DNA from: Pelagibius sp965227505
Lineage (GTDB): Bacteria > Pseudomonadota > Alphaproteobacteria > Kiloniellales > Kiloniellaceae
DNA length: 64,000 bases
Direction of reading: 5' to 3'
Assembly (NCBI RefSeq): GCF_965227505.1
Contig: NZ_OZ245757.1
Coordinates: 186,001-250,000 of the forward strand
Of this stretch, positions 41,517 to 49,647 are shown in pieces. The notes under the pieces were generated by a model, which was not told the DNA's origin, did not search any database, and worked only from the letters and a program-made list of their open reading frames with translations. The position numbers and the translations under genes are program-made. Position 1 is the stretch's first letter. Every line of letters begins with the position of its first letter.

Positions 41517-42380
41517 ATGGCGACGGTGCGGGCGGGCCTTATTCAGATGGCCCTGAAGGCGGATACGGGGGAAAGCCCGGAAACCATCCGCGACAGAATG
41601 AACGAAGCGCATCTGCCGCTGATCGACGAGGCCGGCGCCAAGGGCGTCCAGGTGTTGTGTTTGCAGGAAGTCTTCAACCAGCCCTACTTCTGTCCCAGCC
41701 AGGACGTGAAGTGGTACGGCGCGGCGGAAAAGGTGCCCGACGGCCCGACGGTCAAACTGATGCAGGAGTATGCCAAGAAGCACTCCATGGTGATCGTGGT
41801 GCCGATCTATGAGGAGGACATCACCGGCGTCTACTACAACACCGCCGCCGTCATCGACGCCGACGGCAGCTACCTCGGCAAGTACCGCAAGTCCCACATC
41901 CCGCAGGTGGCAGGATTTTACGAGAAGTTCTTCTTCAAGCCCGGCAACTCCGGCTGGCCGATGTTCCAGACGGCCTACTGCAAGCTTGGCGTCTATATCT
42001 GCTACGACCGGCATTTTCCGGAAGGCTGGCGCGCCCTGGCCCTGAGCGGGGCCGAGTACATCGTCAATCCTTCGGCCACCGTGGCCGGCCTCAGCCAATA
42101 CCTCTGGAAACTGGAACAGCCGGCCTCCGCGGTTGCCAACGGCTGTTACATCGGCGCGGTCAACCGGGTCGGCACCGAGGCGCCCTGGAACATCGGCAAG
42201 TTCTACGGCTCCAGCTATGTCGTCAATCCGCGCGGCGAGTTCCTCGTGGAAGCCAGCGAGGACAAGGACGAACTGGTCGTGGCCGATATGGACATGGACA
42301 TGGTCCGCGAGGTGCGGAACCTCTGGCAGTTCTTCCGCGACCGGCGGCCGGAAGCCTACGAACCGCTGACGGCGATCTAG
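41517..42380 (+). CDS. Beta-ureidopropionase (nitrilase superfamily)
   Basis: A 287-residue carbon-nitrogen hydrolase. The catalytic triad is Glu51 (CLQEVFNQPYFC), Lys125 (KYRKSHIPQ) and Cys162 (GVYICYDRHFPEGWR). The sequence resembles eukaryotic UPB1 and bacterial N-carbamoyl-beta-alanine amidases; N-carbamoylputrescine amidase is the close alternative. It would release beta-alanine from the product of HydA. A perfect RutR box lies in front. A purine-rich ribosome site (GAGGGAGAG) precedes the ATG. Confidence 0.88.
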   Translation: MATVRAGLIQMALKADTGESPETIRDRMNEAHLPLIDEAGAKGVQVLCLQEVFNQPYFCPSQDVKWYGAAEKVPDGPTVKLMQEYAKKHSMVIVVPIYEEDITGVYYNTAAVIDADGSYLGKYRKSHIPQVAGFYEKFFFKPGNSGWPMFQTAYCKLGVYICYDRHFPEGWRALALSGAEYIVNPSATVAGLSQYLWKLEQPASAVANGCYIGAVNRVGTEAPWNIGKFYGSSYVVNPRGEFLVEASEDKDELVVADMDMDMVREVRNLWQFFRDRRPEAYEPLTAI

Positions 42381-42417
42381 TCCGTTCCGCTCTTGAGGGG
42401 CGGTATCCGACTGCCGC

Positions 42418-43251
42418 TCATGAGGTCGTGGTTCGAGAGGCTCGAGCGAGGGAGGCGGAGAGGTCGCGGGCGGCCCGGTCCAGCAGTCCCTGCGGGACGT
42501 CGCCGATCACCAGAAAGGCGAAGCCGTCGGCGGCCCAGGACACCGCGGCGAGTCCCCTGAGGGTCTGTGTCTGCAAGGGCCGGTCGCCGGCCTCCGTCGG
42601 GGTTACGCAGAACGCCACCGGACGGTCCCGGCTGTCGAGAAAGGCGAACTGGGCGAGCGGCGCCGCCTCGTAGCCGAGGATCTGAGCGCGGCGATAACGC
42701 AGGCCGCTGACGTTTCGAAGCGTCGCGCCGGCGATATCCAGGCCCAGTCGGGCGACCACCCTTGCCCGTTCGGTTTCGAGTTCAGCCGGACTGGGATCGA
42801 GATGGGTCAGCGTCTCGCTGCGATAGAGCAACTGATACTCGGCAACGGCCATGCGCCAGTCTTCGGTCTGCGTCGGGGCGGTGATGCGGCCGCCGGCAAA
42901 GCCGATGGCTGCGACGGCGACAAGTGTCGCGGCGATAGCCGCCCGGCGGCCCAGGGGGCGACCCAGAGAACGACCCAGAGGACGACCCAGAGGACGACCG
43001 GGGGAGCGGTCCGGAGGGCCGGGAGGCCTTTCTTCAAGGGTCGGCTGCGCACGGCCCGGCGCCAAAGGAAGCAGGTTGTCGAAAGCCGACTTTACGGCGT
43101 CGGTGTCGATCCTCAGGGCATCCAGCCGCGCACGCAGGGCCGGATCGTCGCGCAGCGCCTGCTGCACGGCCTCCGCCTGCTCCTGCGGCAGTTCACCGTC
43201 CAGATAGGCAACCAGTTCTTCGTCGGCGATCGGCCTACTGTCCATCGTCAT
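42418..43251 (-). CDS. Anti-sigma factor (transmembrane, no zinc motif)
   Basis: A 277-residue protein. The N-terminal EELVAYLDGELPQEQAEAVQ is typical of anti-sigma domains of the RsiW/ChrR-like group, but the usual His-x3-Cys-x2-Cys zinc motif is absent. A basic linker with four Leu-Gly-Arg repeats precedes one membrane helix (AAIAATLVAVAAIGFAGG), and about 170 residues lie in the periplasm. It should hold the ECF sigma factor encoded just upstream (three-base gap) until a signal is sensed. Confidence 0.85.
   Translation of the reverse strand: MTMDSRPIADEELVAYLDGELPQEQAEAVQQALRDDPALRARLDALRIDTDAVKSAFDNLLPLAPGRAQPTLEERPPGPPDRSPGRPLGRPLGRSLGRPLGRRAAIAATLVAVAAIGFAGGRITAPTQTEDWRMAVAEYQLLYRSETLTHLDPSPAELETERARVVARLGLDIAGATLRNVSGLRYRRAQILGYEAAPLAQFAFLDSRDRPVAFCVTPTEAGDRPLQTQTLRGLAAVSWAADGFAFLVIGDVPQGLLDRAARDLSASLARASRTTTS
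42959..42994. repeat. 12-bp tandem repeat inside the anti-sigma gene
   Basis: Three near-identical units CGACCCAGAG(A/G)A occur at 42959, 42971 and 42983, with a fourth degenerate unit after. On the coding strand they give a Pro-Leu-Gly-Arg/Ser-Leu-Gly-Arg repeat just before the membrane helix. Unit number could vary by slippage without breaking frame, since 12 is a multiple of three. Confidence 0.85.
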
Positions 43252-43254
43252 CCG

Positions 43255-43785
43255 TCAAAGGGTCCGTTTTCTGGCTGCGCCCGAGGTGGCGTTGAAGGCG
43301 GAGAGCTTGTTGCGGGCCGCGGCAAGCCGGCTCATGACGGTCCCGATGGGGATCTGCAGGTGCTCGGCGGCTTCCTTGTAGGAAAAGCCCTCCACATAGA
43401 CCAGGAACACCGTCACGCGCTGCGCCTCGGGCAGGTCCATCACTGCCTTTAACACTTCGGCATGGAAAAAATTCGCTTCCGCATCTGCCCCGGGCGCAGG
43501 CAGCGCCAACTCCTCGCTGGGCACCAGTCCGCCGCCCCGGCGCACGTTCTCAGCTCTCAGGGTGTTGTACCAGAGGTTCTTGGCAATGCGGAAAACCCAA
43601 CGGTCGGCGTGTGTTCCAGCTTGAAATTGATGCGCGCTCTCAAGAGCCTTCAGGCAGGCGGCCTGGCACAGGTCCTCCGCTGCCGGGAGCTCCCGGGTCA
43701 AGGCAAGGCAGTACCGCCAGAGCCGGGGATAGAAGCCCTCCAGCATCTCCTTCATACGGTCCTGCGCCGATCCTTCGACTGCCAC
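43255..43785 (-). CDS. ECF-type RNA polymerase sigma factor
   Basis: A 176-residue sigma-70 family factor of ECF size. Region 2 spans FYPRLWRYCLALTRELPAAEDL to FRIAKNLWYNTLR; region 4 is LPEAQRVTVFLVYVEGFSYKEAAEHL and IPIGTVMSRLAAAR. The listed start is a GTG at 43785 without a good ribosome site; an ATG at 43755 with AGGA before it is an alternative. It is paired with the anti-sigma gene downstream. The trigger is unknown. Confidence 0.92.
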   Translation of the reverse strand: MAVEGSAQDRMKEMLEGFYPRLWRYCLALTRELPAAEDLCQAACLKALESAHQFQAGTHADRWVFRIAKNLWYNTLRAENVRRGGGLVPSEELALPAPGADAEANFFHAEVLKAVMDLPEAQRVTVFLVYVEGFSYKEAAEHLQIPIGTVMSRLAAARNKLSAFNATSGAARKRTL

Positions 43786-43871
43786 GCGAATAAATTCCGG
43801 TCTTTGGGTGTTCTCGCTTCAGATCATGGCCGCGCCGGTCATGAGCCTAAGACGAACAGGGAGGTTATTCC

Positions 43872-44294
43872 ATGCGCATTCCCGTGATCGCCGCCGCCGT
43901 GACTCTGGCGGCCGGTGCAGCCCTGGCCGGCGAGACGCCGGCGCCGCCCGATGCCAAGGTCTACTTCATCGATTTGCAGGACGGTCAGACGGTCTCCTCG
44001 CCGGTGACCATCCGCTTCGGCCTTTCCGGCATGGGCGTCGCGCCGGCGGGCGTGGACGACAAGAAGCACACCGGGCACCACCATCTGATCATCAACGAGG
44101 CGATCGAGGGGGAAGAGTTGAACGAGCCGATCCCGGCGGACGACAGCCACATCCATTTCGGCGGCGGACAGACCGAGACCACGGTCGAACTGCCCGCCGG
44201 AACCCATACGCTGCAGCTTGTCTTGGGCGATTGGAGCCACATCCCGCACAATCCGCCGGTGATGTCCGAGCGGATCACGGTGACCGTCGAATAG
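43872..44294 (+). CDS. DUF4399 His-rich periplasmic protein
   Basis: A 140-residue secreted protein with signal peptide MRIPVIAAAVTLAAGAALAG. The DUF4399 core contains KKHTGHHHLIINE, DDSHIHFGGGQTETT and LGDWSHIPH, a pattern of clustered His that suggests metal binding. Function is not known. It is divergent from the sigma factor gene with an 86-base gap, so it may be a target of that sigma factor. This link is only positional. Confidence 0.85.
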   Translation: MRIPVIAAAVTLAAGAALAGETPAPPDAKVYFIDLQDGQTVSSPVTIRFGLSGMGVAPAGVDDKKHTGHHHLIINEAIEGEELNEPIPADDSHIHFGGGQTETTVELPAGTHTLQLVLGDWSHIPHNPPVMSERITVTVE

Positions 44295-44493
44295 ACACGT
44301 ATAGTTCGCAAGGCATCCGCGTCGGCCTCGCCCGGCGCGGAGTCGCCGCAATTCCGCCCGTTTGGACACAAAGCCGGTCCGCCTAACTCCTAATTGTTGT
44401 TGCGGTGGCTCTTTCTACGTCCTTTTGTCGGCCCAAAGGGGCTGTTTTCGCCAGCAAGCCGCTTCATCCTGTATTTCGCTCCCATAATGGGTT

Positions 44494-44517
44494 AATTCTG
44501 ACTACGAATTCTGACTA
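44494..44517. repeat. Direct repeat AATTCTGACTA before the radical SAM gene
   Basis: AATTCTGACTA occurs at 44494-44504 and again at 44507-44517, a 13-base period. It lies 24 bases before the ATG at 44541 in an AT-richer 246-base gap (44295-44540). A small GCCC-aaag-GGGC stem followed by TGTTTT sits at about 44430-44447, perhaps the end of the DUF4399 transcript. Nothing else was recognised there. Confidence 0.6.
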
Positions 44518-44540
44518 GGTGGGTCGGACTTGGGGGCGAC

Positions 44541-46337
44541 ATGACTGAGAACGGTCAAAGTCAGCATTTCGTCGTAGAGCTCATAAAGCCATCTCACTAC
44601 GACGACGACGGCTACGTCATTCAGTGGGCCAAGGCCTGGGTGCCGTCCAACACGCTCTCGAGCCTCTACGGCCTTTCGCTGGATATCATAGACCGCAAGC
44701 TTCTTGGGGGCGACGTCGAGGTCGACCTCAACGCTTACGACGAGACCAACACGATCATACCCGTCAAGCGGATCATCGAGCGAATGACCGCGCCCGGCGT
44801 CCGCGGTGTGGTCTGTCTTGTCGGGGTGCAGTCCAACCAGTTCCCGCGCGCCATGGACCTGGCACGCCAGTTTCGCGCCGCGGGCATCCAGGTGGCGATC
44901 GGCGGTTTCCATCCGAGCGGCTGCCTCTCCATGCTGCCCGAACTGCCGCCCGACCTGCAGGAGGCCCTGGACCTCGGCATCACGCTTTACGCCGGCGAGG
45001 GCGAGGGGCGGCTGCACCACTTCTACCGCGACGCGCTGAACGAAGAGCTGAAGCCGATCTACAACTACATGAACGATCTGCCGGGGATCGACAACGAACC
45101 CACGCCCTACCTGCCGGAATCCCTGGTGCGCCGTTACGGCGGCTCGGTGGCGTGTTTCGATGCTGGGCGCGGCTGTCCCTTTCAGTGCAGTTTCTGCACC
45201 ATCATCAACGTCCAGGGCCGCAAGTCCCGCTTTCGGGAGGCGGACGACGTCGAGCGCCTGGTGCGCGCGAACATCGAGCAGGGCATCACCCGGTTCTTCA
45301 TCACCGACGACAACTTCGCGCGGAACAAGAACTGGGAAGCGATCTTCGATCGCCTGGGCGACCTGAAGGAAGAGACCGGCCTGCCGTTCTCCATCATCAT
45401 TCAGGTCGACACGCTCTGCCACAAGATCGAGAACTTCGTGGCTAAGGCCAAGAGGGCCGGCGTCGCGCGAGTCTTTATCGGCCTGGAGAACATCAACCCG
45501 GACAACCTCATGGCCGCGAAGAAGCGCCAGAACCGGATCACCGAGTATCGGCTGATGCTGCAGGAATGGCGCAAGCATCAGATCCTGACCTATGCCGGCT
45601 ATATCCTGGGATTTCCCGCCGACACGCCGGAGAAGATCGCCCACGATATCGAGGTCATCAAACGCGAGCTGCCCATCGACATCCTGGAGTTTTTCTGCCT
45701 GACGCCCCTGCCGGGCTCCGAGGACCACAAGAACCTCTATGTGAAGGGCGTCCCCATGGACCCCGACATGAACATCTATGACCTGGAGCACGTCTGCACC
45801 GGCCACTCCCTCATGACCAAGGAGGAATGGCAGGGCATCTACAACAGGGCCTGGGAGCTCTATTACTCCGATGAGCATCTGGAAACGCTCATGCGGCGGA
45901 TCATTGTCAGCGGCAACAAGCCGGAGCGGATCTGGGCGCACGCGCTGCAGTTCGCCGGCTGCATCCGCTACGAAAAGGTGCACCCGCTTCAGGGCGGCTA
46001 CTTCCGCCGCAAGGTGCGCAGGCAGCGCCGTTCGGGCCTGCCCTTGGAGTCGCCGCTGGTGTTCTACCCGCGCCGGGTCTGGGAGGCGCTCAGAACCTAT
46101 GTCCCCTTTGCCGGCTTTGCGCTGAGGCTCTGGCTTAAGTGCCAGCGGATCAAGCGGGACCCGGCCAGCAGGAACTACACGGACCTGGCTCTGACACCGG
46201 TGACTGACCACGGAGAAGACGAGCGGCTGGAGATGTTCGCCCATACCGAGGCGGCACAGGCGGCCGTCGCCAAAGCCCAGCGGGAGGCAGCGGCCCGCGA
46301 GAAGCGCGCCAAGGCGCCTATTGCCGCAGCCGAGTAG
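44541..46337 (+). CDS. B12-binding-domain radical SAM protein
   Basis: A 598-residue radical SAM protein. The N-terminal ~170 residues match the cobalamin-binding-like Rossmann domain (VVCLVGVQSNQFPRAMDLA, VAIGGFHPSG), but the DxHxxG motif of base-off cobalamin binding is not seen. The [4Fe-4S] motif is Cys212-x3-Cys216-x2-Cys219 (GCPFQCSFCT), and the SAM-binding ENINPDNL follows. The C-terminal 200 residues include a long basic, partly helical segment. Such proteins methylate or rearrange unactivated carbons, often in hopanoid, lipid or natural-product pathways. No partner gene is adjacent. Confidence 0.87.
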   Translation: MTENGQSQHFVVELIKPSHYDDDGYVIQWAKAWVPSNTLSSLYGLSLDIIDRKLLGGDVEVDLNAYDETNTIIPVKRIIERMTAPGVRGVVCLVGVQSNQFPRAMDLARQFRAAGIQVAIGGFHPSGCLSMLPELPPDLQEALDLGITLYAGEGEGRLHHFYRDALNEELKPIYNYMNDLPGIDNEPTPYLPESLVRRYGGSVACFDAGRGCPFQCSFCTIINVQGRKSRFREADDVERLVRANIEQGITRFFITDDNFARNKNWEAIFDRLGDLKEETGLPFSIIIQVDTLCHKIENFVAKAKRAGVARVFIGLENINPDNLMAAKKRQNRITEYRLMLQEWRKHQILTYAGYILGFPADTPEKIAHDIEVIKRELPIDILEFFCLTPLPGSEDHKNLYVKGVPMDPDMNIYDLEHVCTGHSLMTKEEWQGIYNRAWELYYSDEHLETLMRRIIVSGNKPERIWAHALQFAGCIRYEKVHPLQGGYFRRKVRRQRRSGLPLESPLVFYPRRVWEALRTYVPFAGFALRLWLKCQRIKRDPASRNYTDLALTPVTDHGEDERLEMFAHTEAAQAAVAKAQREAAAREKRAKAPIAAAE

Positions 46338-46355
46338 GCGCCGGAAGGGCGAGCG

Positions 46356-46826
46356 CTAGAACAGGGGCCGGTCGGGCAGGTCGAACAGCGAGGCGCCGCC
46401 GAGGCTGTCCACCGTCACGCCGTCCTCGGCAAAAGGCAGCAGCAGGCGGCGGTAGTGCAGCAGTCTGTCGGGCAACCACTGCGCTGAGCGCTTTGCGTAG
46501 TGGGGCCGACCGCTTTGAACCACGCCATCGAACTCCCGCCTGATCTCAGCGGCTTGGTCTTGCGGATGGATCTCGTCGAAGGTCTTGCCGCGCATCTCGA
46601 AGCCCACCGTCGCACAGAGCATCGATCCGGCAAGGCGCATGCGGTAGTCCAGCGGCCCGCGAAGCACCTCATACATGAAGAAGTGCGGCATGAGTTCAGC
46701 CGGCAGGACCGACGGATCGAGCGCCTGGCGCGCCGGCAGCCCGTCGTCGACCCTGAGACTCTGCCAATAGTCCAAGAGCTCGATCAGCTGTGGATCGTCG
46801 ATTCCCGTCGCCTGCCCGCCGCACAT
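46356..46826 (-). CDS. PAS domain-containing protein (PAS_5 type)
   Basis: A 156-residue protein. The start ATG at 46826 follows GGGGGG and begins MCGGQATGIDDPQLIELLDYW; a longer upstream frame is not convincing. The sequence RMRLAGSMLCATVGFEMRGK and RRLLLPFAEDGVTVDSLGGA matches the PAS_5 family of alphaproteobacteria, whose members act as uncharacterised sensors or adaptors. No output domain is fused. Confidence 0.82.
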   Translation of the reverse strand: MCGGQATGIDDPQLIELLDYWQSLRVDDGLPARQALDPSVLPAELMPHFFMYEVLRGPLDYRMRLAGSMLCATVGFEMRGKTFDEIHPQDQAAEIRREFDGVVQSGRPHYAKRSAQWLPDRLLHYRRLLLPFAEDGVTVDSLGGASLFDLPDRPLF

Positions 46827-47039
46827 CGCTTCCCCCCAAGCAAGACTGCCCGTCTCCCAGCGTGTCGACACCGCCGGACGAATCGGTGACGTCAACCGCG
46901 AACAGTATAGAAAGCCGAACAACCGGACGGCAACGTCCCAGCCCCGGAACATTGGTACAAGAACGATGAGAGAGATGACCGGCGGTTCGTCCATAAAGCG
47001 GGGAGAAGGGCTGTCGGGCCGGGTTCGGGCGCTCTGACT

Positions 47040-47076
47040 TCACGCCGCTGTCATGCGAACGTCATTTGCGATTCAC
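47040..47076 (+). promoter_or_regulatory. Tandem PHO-box-like half-sites upstream of the GDPD gene
   Basis: Tetramers TCAC, TCAT, TCAT and TCAC begin at 47040, 47051, 47062 and 47073, exactly 11 bases apart. The two central ones sit in CTGTCAT-n4-ACGTCAT, close to the PhoB box CTGTCAT. They lie 53-90 bases before the GDPD ATG. The rest of the 302-base gap (46827-47128) shows nothing else I recognise. Confidence 0.65.
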
Positions 47077-47128
47077 GCTTCCCTGAGCCACTAACGCCGT
47101 GTTGAATACGGGAAGATGGAGGCCGCAG

Positions 47129-48343
47129 ATGAAAGCGTTGAAGGTGATGTGTCTGGTGCTGGGCGGGGCTGCGGCGGCGGGGTCCGTACAGGCCGAGACG
47201 ATCCAACTGGGACCGCGGCCCTTCTTCCTGATCGACCAGATGGATGACGGCGTCCTGAAGTCCAAACTGCTGTCCTGCGCCGAACGGGACTTTGAGCGGA
47301 AGCTCTTCTCCATCGGTCACCGCGGCGCACCGCTGATGTTCCCGGAGCATACGGTCGAGTCCAACGTGGCGGCGGCGCGCATGGGGGCGGGGATCCTGGA
47401 ATGCGATGTCACCTTCACCAAGGACAAGGAACTGGTCTGCCGCCACGCGCAGGACGATCTGCACACGACCACCAACATTCTGGCGTCGCCCTTGGCGCCC
47501 AAATGCACGGCGGGCTTCACACCGGCCGGGAACGGCGCCGATGCCAGTGCCGAATGCCGGGCAAGCGACGTCACCCTGGCCGAGTTCAAGACCCTCGTCG
47601 GGAAGATGGATGCGGCGGACAAGCGCGCGCAGAGCGTCGAGGAGTACATGGACGGCACGGCGGCGTGGCGCACCGATCTCTACGCCGCCAGCACGGGGAC
47701 GCTGATGACCCATGCGGAGTCCATCGACCTTTTCCGCACGCTGGGCGCCAAGTTCACGCCGGAACTGAAGGCGCCCGCCGTCGAGATGCCCTTCGAGGGT
47801 TTCTCCCAGGAGGACTACGCCCAGAAGCTGATCGACGAGTACAAGGCCGCCGGCGTTCCGCCTGAAGACGTCTGGGCCCAGTCCTTCAATCTGAACGACG
47901 TTCTCTACTGGATCGAGAACGAGCCGGAGTTCGGCAGGCAGGCGGTCTATCTGGACGGCCGCTACAACGTCGAGGGCTTCGATCCCATGAAGCCGGAGAC
48001 CTTCGCGCCCAGCATGCAGGAACTGGCGGACCGCGGCGTGAACTACATCGCCCCGCCGTTGTGGGTGCTGGTGACGGTGGCGGAGGGCGAGATCGTGCCT
48101 TCCACCTATGCCAGGGAGGCGCGCAAGGCGGGCCTGAACCTGATCACCTGGACGCTTGAGCGCTCCGGCCCGCTGGGCGGCGGCGGGGGCTGGTACTATC
48201 AGTCGATCAAGGAGGTGACCCGCTCCGACGGCGCCATGTTCGAACTGCTGCACGTTCTGGCCCAGGACGTTGGCGTCAAGGGCGTCTTTTCCGACTGGCC
48301 GGCGACGGTCACCTACTACGCGAACTGCATGGACCTGCATTGA
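47129..48343 (+). CDS. Glycerophosphodiester phosphodiesterase, secreted
   Basis: A 404-residue enzyme with signal peptide MKALKVMCLVLGGAAAAGSVQA. The ATG at 47129 follows GGAGG; an ATG 30 bases upstream lacks one. Active-site residues are in SIGHRGAPLMFPEHTVES (His, Arg, Glu), GILECDVTFTKDKELVCRHA (Glu-Asp and second His). It hydrolyses glycerophosphodiesters to sn-glycerol-3-phosphate and alcohol in the periplasm. PHO-box-like sites suggest induction by phosphate starvation. Its last 35 bases overlap the end of the convergent FGGY kinase gene. Confidence 0.92.
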   Translation: MKALKVMCLVLGGAAAAGSVQAETIQLGPRPFFLIDQMDDGVLKSKLLSCAERDFERKLFSIGHRGAPLMFPEHTVESNVAAARMGAGILECDVTFTKDKELVCRHAQDDLHTTTNILASPLAPKCTAGFTPAGNGADASAECRASDVTLAEFKTLVGKMDAADKRAQSVEEYMDGTAAWRTDLYAASTGTLMTHAESIDLFRTLGAKFTPELKAPAVEMPFEGFSQEDYAQKLIDEYKAAGVPPEDVWAQSFNLNDVLYWIENEPEFGRQAVYLDGRYNVEGFDPMKPETFAPSMQELADRGVNYIAPPLWVLVTVAEGEIVPSTYAREARKAGLNLITWTLERSGPLGGGGGWYYQSIKEVTRSDGAMFELLHVLAQDVGVKGVFSDWPATVTYYANCMDLH

Positions 48344-49637
48344 GGCTGACGGCGCCCTGATATCCAAGGCGGGCCAGGCGCGCCGCGCCGTAGGCGGCCT
48401 CGGTCTGCGGGGCAGTGCCGACCGGCAGGCCCATGACACGCTCTCGGATCCGGGTCCAGGCCGCATTGGCGGCACCGCCGCCGACGGTCAGGACCCGCGC
48501 GACCGGCGTTGCGCCCAGGCTCGCCAGGCGCCCGTAGGCTTCCCGCTCGATCCGCGCGACACCCTCGAGAAGGCCCTGCAGGAAGACGGCGTCGTCTTCG
48601 GGACGGGGGGAGACCGAGGGCTGCATGTCCGGGTCCGCGACTGGAAACCGCTCCCCCGGGGCCGGAAGCGGATAGTAGGAAAGGCCGGTCGGCGCTTCCG
48701 GGCGCAGCTGCGGCGTCAGACGTTGCAGCTCCTCTACCGGAAAGTGGCGTGCAATGGCCGCGCCGCCGGTGTTGCTGGCGCCACCGGCCAGCCAGTGGCC
48801 GAGCAGACGGTGGCTGTAGACCCCGAACTCCGGCGCGAAAACCGGATCGGCGGAAACGAGTTTTACGGTCAGGGTGCTGCCGAGCGAGGTGACGGCCATT
48901 CCCGGCTCGAAGCGGCCCGCGGCCAGGAAGGCGGCATTGCCGTCGGTGGTTCCGCGGACGACCAGGCAGTCAGCGGGCAGGGCATAGCGTTCCGCCAGGT
49001 CCGGTCGCAAGGGGCCCAGCGGTTGGCCGGCAGGCTCCACTTCAGGCAGAAGCGAGAGATTGAAGCCGAGATCGGCCATCCAGGCGGGCCAGCGCTGCGC
49101 CACGGCATCGAAGCCGAGCTTCAGGCAGTTGTTGAAGTCGCTCTGGCCGTAGCGGCCGGTCAGCCTGCCCGCAATCCAATCTGCCTGGTGCAGGGCGAAG
49201 CGGGGCAGGGTCGCTCCTGTCTCCTCAAGGAGCCCCAGCAGCCGCGCGAGGGCGCCGCCGGTTCCGCGCGCCATACTGTCGGCCGGCGCCACGGTGTCGA
49301 TCCGGCGGCCCTGGGCCACGGCGCTGCGGTCGTTGTACATGCGCGCGGGGGCAAGCGGTTCCCCGGTTTCATCGCAGACAAGAATGGTGCCGGAGGTGCC
49401 GTCGACCGCGAGCGCGGCAACCGTATGCAGATCGGCTTCGCGGCCGAGACGGACCATCAGTCCGTCGACGGCCTGCCACCAGAGGGCCGGGTCCTGACTG
49501 ACACGCCCGTCTTTCTGGTCGGGCGGGGGCAGGGAACACTGGAGCTGCGTGAGGATCCGGTCCTGACCGTCGGTCAGGACAATGCGGACGCCGCTGGTGC
49601 CAAGGTCGACCCCGATGTAGCGCGCATCTGCGGTCAC
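48309..49637 (-). CDS. FGGY-family carbohydrate kinase 1 (xylulokinase-like)
   Basis: A 442-residue sugar or polyol kinase. A GTG start at 49637 is used, with AGGG eight bases before it. The ATP-binding opening IGVDLGTSGVRIVLTD and the catalytic DGTSGTILV segment are present, as are GTTDGNAAFLAAG and VLTVGGGAANAAW near the C-terminus. FGGY kinases phosphorylate a terminal hydroxyl of a sugar or polyol. It is the last gene of the nine-gene operon; a second FGGY kinase is at 53618-55150. The substrate is unassigned. Confidence 0.9.
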   Translation of the reverse strand: MTADARYIGVDLGTSGVRIVLTDGQDRILTQLQCSLPPPDQKDGRVSQDPALWWQAVDGLMVRLGREADLHTVAALAVDGTSGTILVCDETGEPLAPARMYNDRSAVAQGRRIDTVAPADSMARGTGGALARLLGLLEETGATLPRFALHQADWIAGRLTGRYGQSDFNNCLKLGFDAVAQRWPAWMADLGFNLSLLPEVEPAGQPLGPLRPDLAERYALPADCLVVRGTTDGNAAFLAAGRFEPGMAVTSLGSTLTVKLVSADPVFAPEFGVYSHRLLGHWLAGGASNTGGAAIARHFPVEELQRLTPQLRPEAPTGLSYYPLPAPGERFPVADPDMQPSVSPRPEDDAVFLQGLLEGVARIEREAYGRLASLGATPVARVLTVGGGAANAAWTRIRERVMGLPVGTAPQTEAAYGAARLARLGYQGAVSLNAGPCSSRSR

Positions 49638-49647
49638 AGGCCGGACC

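Noticed and set aside
42959..43005. A possible CRISPR-like array
   Set aside because: Units are only 12 bases, have no spacers and are in frame within a coding gene.
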